Below the pieces are notes generated by a model. That model saw only the letters and a program-made list of their open reading frames with translations. It was not told the DNA's origin and did no database searches. From Bog-756 sp963725275 (GTDB lineage Bacteria > Actinomycetota > Acidimicrobiia > Acidimicrobiales > RAAP-2), in contig CAVRXS010000006.1 in assembly GCA_963725275.1 (NCBI GenBank), positions 372,001 through 436,000 of the forward strand: a stretch of DNA of 64,000 nucleotides, in the 5' to 3' direction. Both the position numbers and the translations under genes were made by a program. The number at the start of each line of letters is the position of its first letter. Position 1 is the first letter of the stretch. Positions 63,059 through 64,000 of the stretch are shown piece after piece.

Positions 63059-64000
63059 AGCTCACCTCGAACTTCTTGAAGATGACGTAGCCGAACACGA
63101 AATAGAGCACCGACCCGACGGCCGCCGCCAGCAGTGGGGCGAACGTGGGATTCCCGCCGACGAGCATGGTCTGGCGGATCGTGTTGATGACCGGACCGAT
63201 TGGGTTGAAGAAGCCGTAGATGACCTGAAGGTTGACGGTGAGCCCGCCCACCGCCTGCCCGTGCACGAGGTGGGCCTGGGTCACATGGTACTGAGTGGGG
63301 ATCTTGCTGAACGGCCAGATCACCGGCGTCAGGAAGATCCCGAGCGAGATCACGATCGGGATCACTTGGCTCAGGTCACGGAACTGGACGATCAGGCTGG
63401 CGGTGCCGAGCGTGACCCCTGCGGTGAAGAGGATCTCGATCACGATGCACAAGGGCACCCACACGGTGGTCGGCTTGGGCAGTTGACCGAACAAGAGGAA
63501 CAGGAGGGCCAGCGGGATCCACGAGAGCACGGTGTTGAGGGCGTTGACCATCATGGTCTCGATGGGGAAGCACTCCCGAGGGAACTGGGTCTTGGAGAGC
63601 AGCGACTTGTTGGTCAACAGCGCGTTCCCCCCTGGCCGAGGGAGGTGGCGAAGAAGGTCCAGGAGAGCACGCCGACGAAGGCGTAGAGGGCGAAGGGGGT
63701 GCTGCCGGTTGAGTAGCCCTTCACCCGCGAGAAGACGATGATGAGGACGATCAGGGTGGCGACTGGGTTCAGGATCGCCCAGAGAACGCCGAGGGTGGCC
63801 TGCTTGTACTGGACCCGGAAGTCGCGCTCGGCCAGCGTGAAGACGATCTCCCGATGCGCCCAGACCGCCCGTGCTCCCTCTTTGAGGGTGGTCCTGTGGT
63901 TGTAGAGGATCTCGGGCGGCGGTTCGTCGGCGACGGCGACCTCTTGGATGTAGAGGGCGTTCGGATCGTCCGGCTGGGCGGCTCGTCCGTCCCCGACCAC
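63042..64000 (-). pseudogene. wzm: polysaccharide ABC exporter permease, frameshifted right copy, truncated by window edge
   Basis: Right copy of wzm. The coding-strand run of seven G in the intact copy (CAG GGG GGG AAC) is six here (C-tract 63627-63632), so the frame ends early as GQGGTRC-stop at 63614. The rest of the gene stays open from an internal start (MTNKSLLSK, 63617) to 63042. The 5' end lies beyond the window. The product would stop in the middle of the membrane domain. A genuine mutation, a slippage-prone tract with on/off switching, or a homopolymer miscall would all give this picture. Confidence 0.8.

Larger units (their letters stand above)
61817..64000. repeat. direct repeat, right copy (wzt and part of wzm), continues past the window
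   Basis: Matches 53700-55884 at an offset of 8117 (8116 after the lost C). The first 12 bases, TTCTTCCCGTGA, equal the last codons of the GT2 gene that borders the left copy, yet no such gene precedes them here. That marks this copy as the derived one. The right limit is outside the window, so the full length and whether a third copy follows are unknown. Confidence 0.95.

Overview
The window is very GC-rich DNA (about 70% by eye) with many GTG and some TTG starts, an F420-type luciferase-like oxidoreductase, an AftB-like (GT-C) membrane glycosyltransferase and TANNNT -10 boxes placed 5-9 nt before start codons. This points to an actinomycete; Acidimicrobiia is my best guess, from overall character rather than a marker gene. 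No rRNA, tRNA, CRISPR array, transposase or integrase was seen.

Most of the window is a large locus for building, modifying and exporting cell-surface glycans. (1) 0.3-21.5 kb: four acyltransferase-3 proteins (three with a C-terminal SGNH domain), GT-C-like polytopic membrane proteins, three tandem paralogues of one membrane family with a TCGCGD loop, and an AftB-like arabinosyltransferase homologue. Seven minus-strand genes (16054 down to 4027) form one operon, mostly joined by GTGA/ATGA/TGATG overlaps. (2) 21.5-26.1 kb: a metabolic block with an Nfu-like protein, an LLM flavin oxidoreductase, a thiolase-like protein, a FabH-like synthase and a nucleotidyltransferase. (3) 26.1-33.8 kb: GtrA-like protein, a large membrane protein, acyltransferase, 2OG-Fe(II) oxygenase, a GT2-methyltransferase fusion and a methyltransferase. 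(4) 33.8-46.4 kb: cysDNC, which makes PAPS, followed by a GNAT enzyme, a WecA/MraY-like phosphosugar transferase, a DegT-type aminotransferase, a WbsX protein with a degenerate methyltransferase tail, two sulfotransferases, a DUF1214-like protein and an SDR. (5) 46.4-64 kb: glycosyltransferases, asparagine synthase, a third sulfotransferase, the Wzm/Wzt polysaccharide ABC exporter, a formyltransferase and a NodB-type deacetylase.

The most striking structure is a direct duplication of the exporter, 8117 bp apart and at least 2.18 kb long, running off the right edge. I found only two differences between copies: a silent C/T change and a 7-C versus 6-C tract that frameshifts the permease in the right copy. 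The right copy carries the last 12 nt of the gene next to the left copy, so the left copy is probably the parent. A second structure is a 35-codon leader ORF at 56075, a diverged copy of the promoter and N-terminus of the glycosyltransferase gene at 57098, coupled by ATGA to a GT2 gene.

Many genes between 10 and 21 kb, and some later ones, are broken by single-base shifts although every segment still looks like selected coding sequence. At several sites one added or removed base, often in a homopolymer or short G/C run, restores the family sequence, so much of this is probably consensus error. Affected genes are annotated across the breaks.

Together the genes suggest synthesis of an acylated, sulfated, possibly methylated and formylated glycan, made on a lipid carrier and exported by Wzm/Wzt. 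The substrates cannot be read from the sequence.
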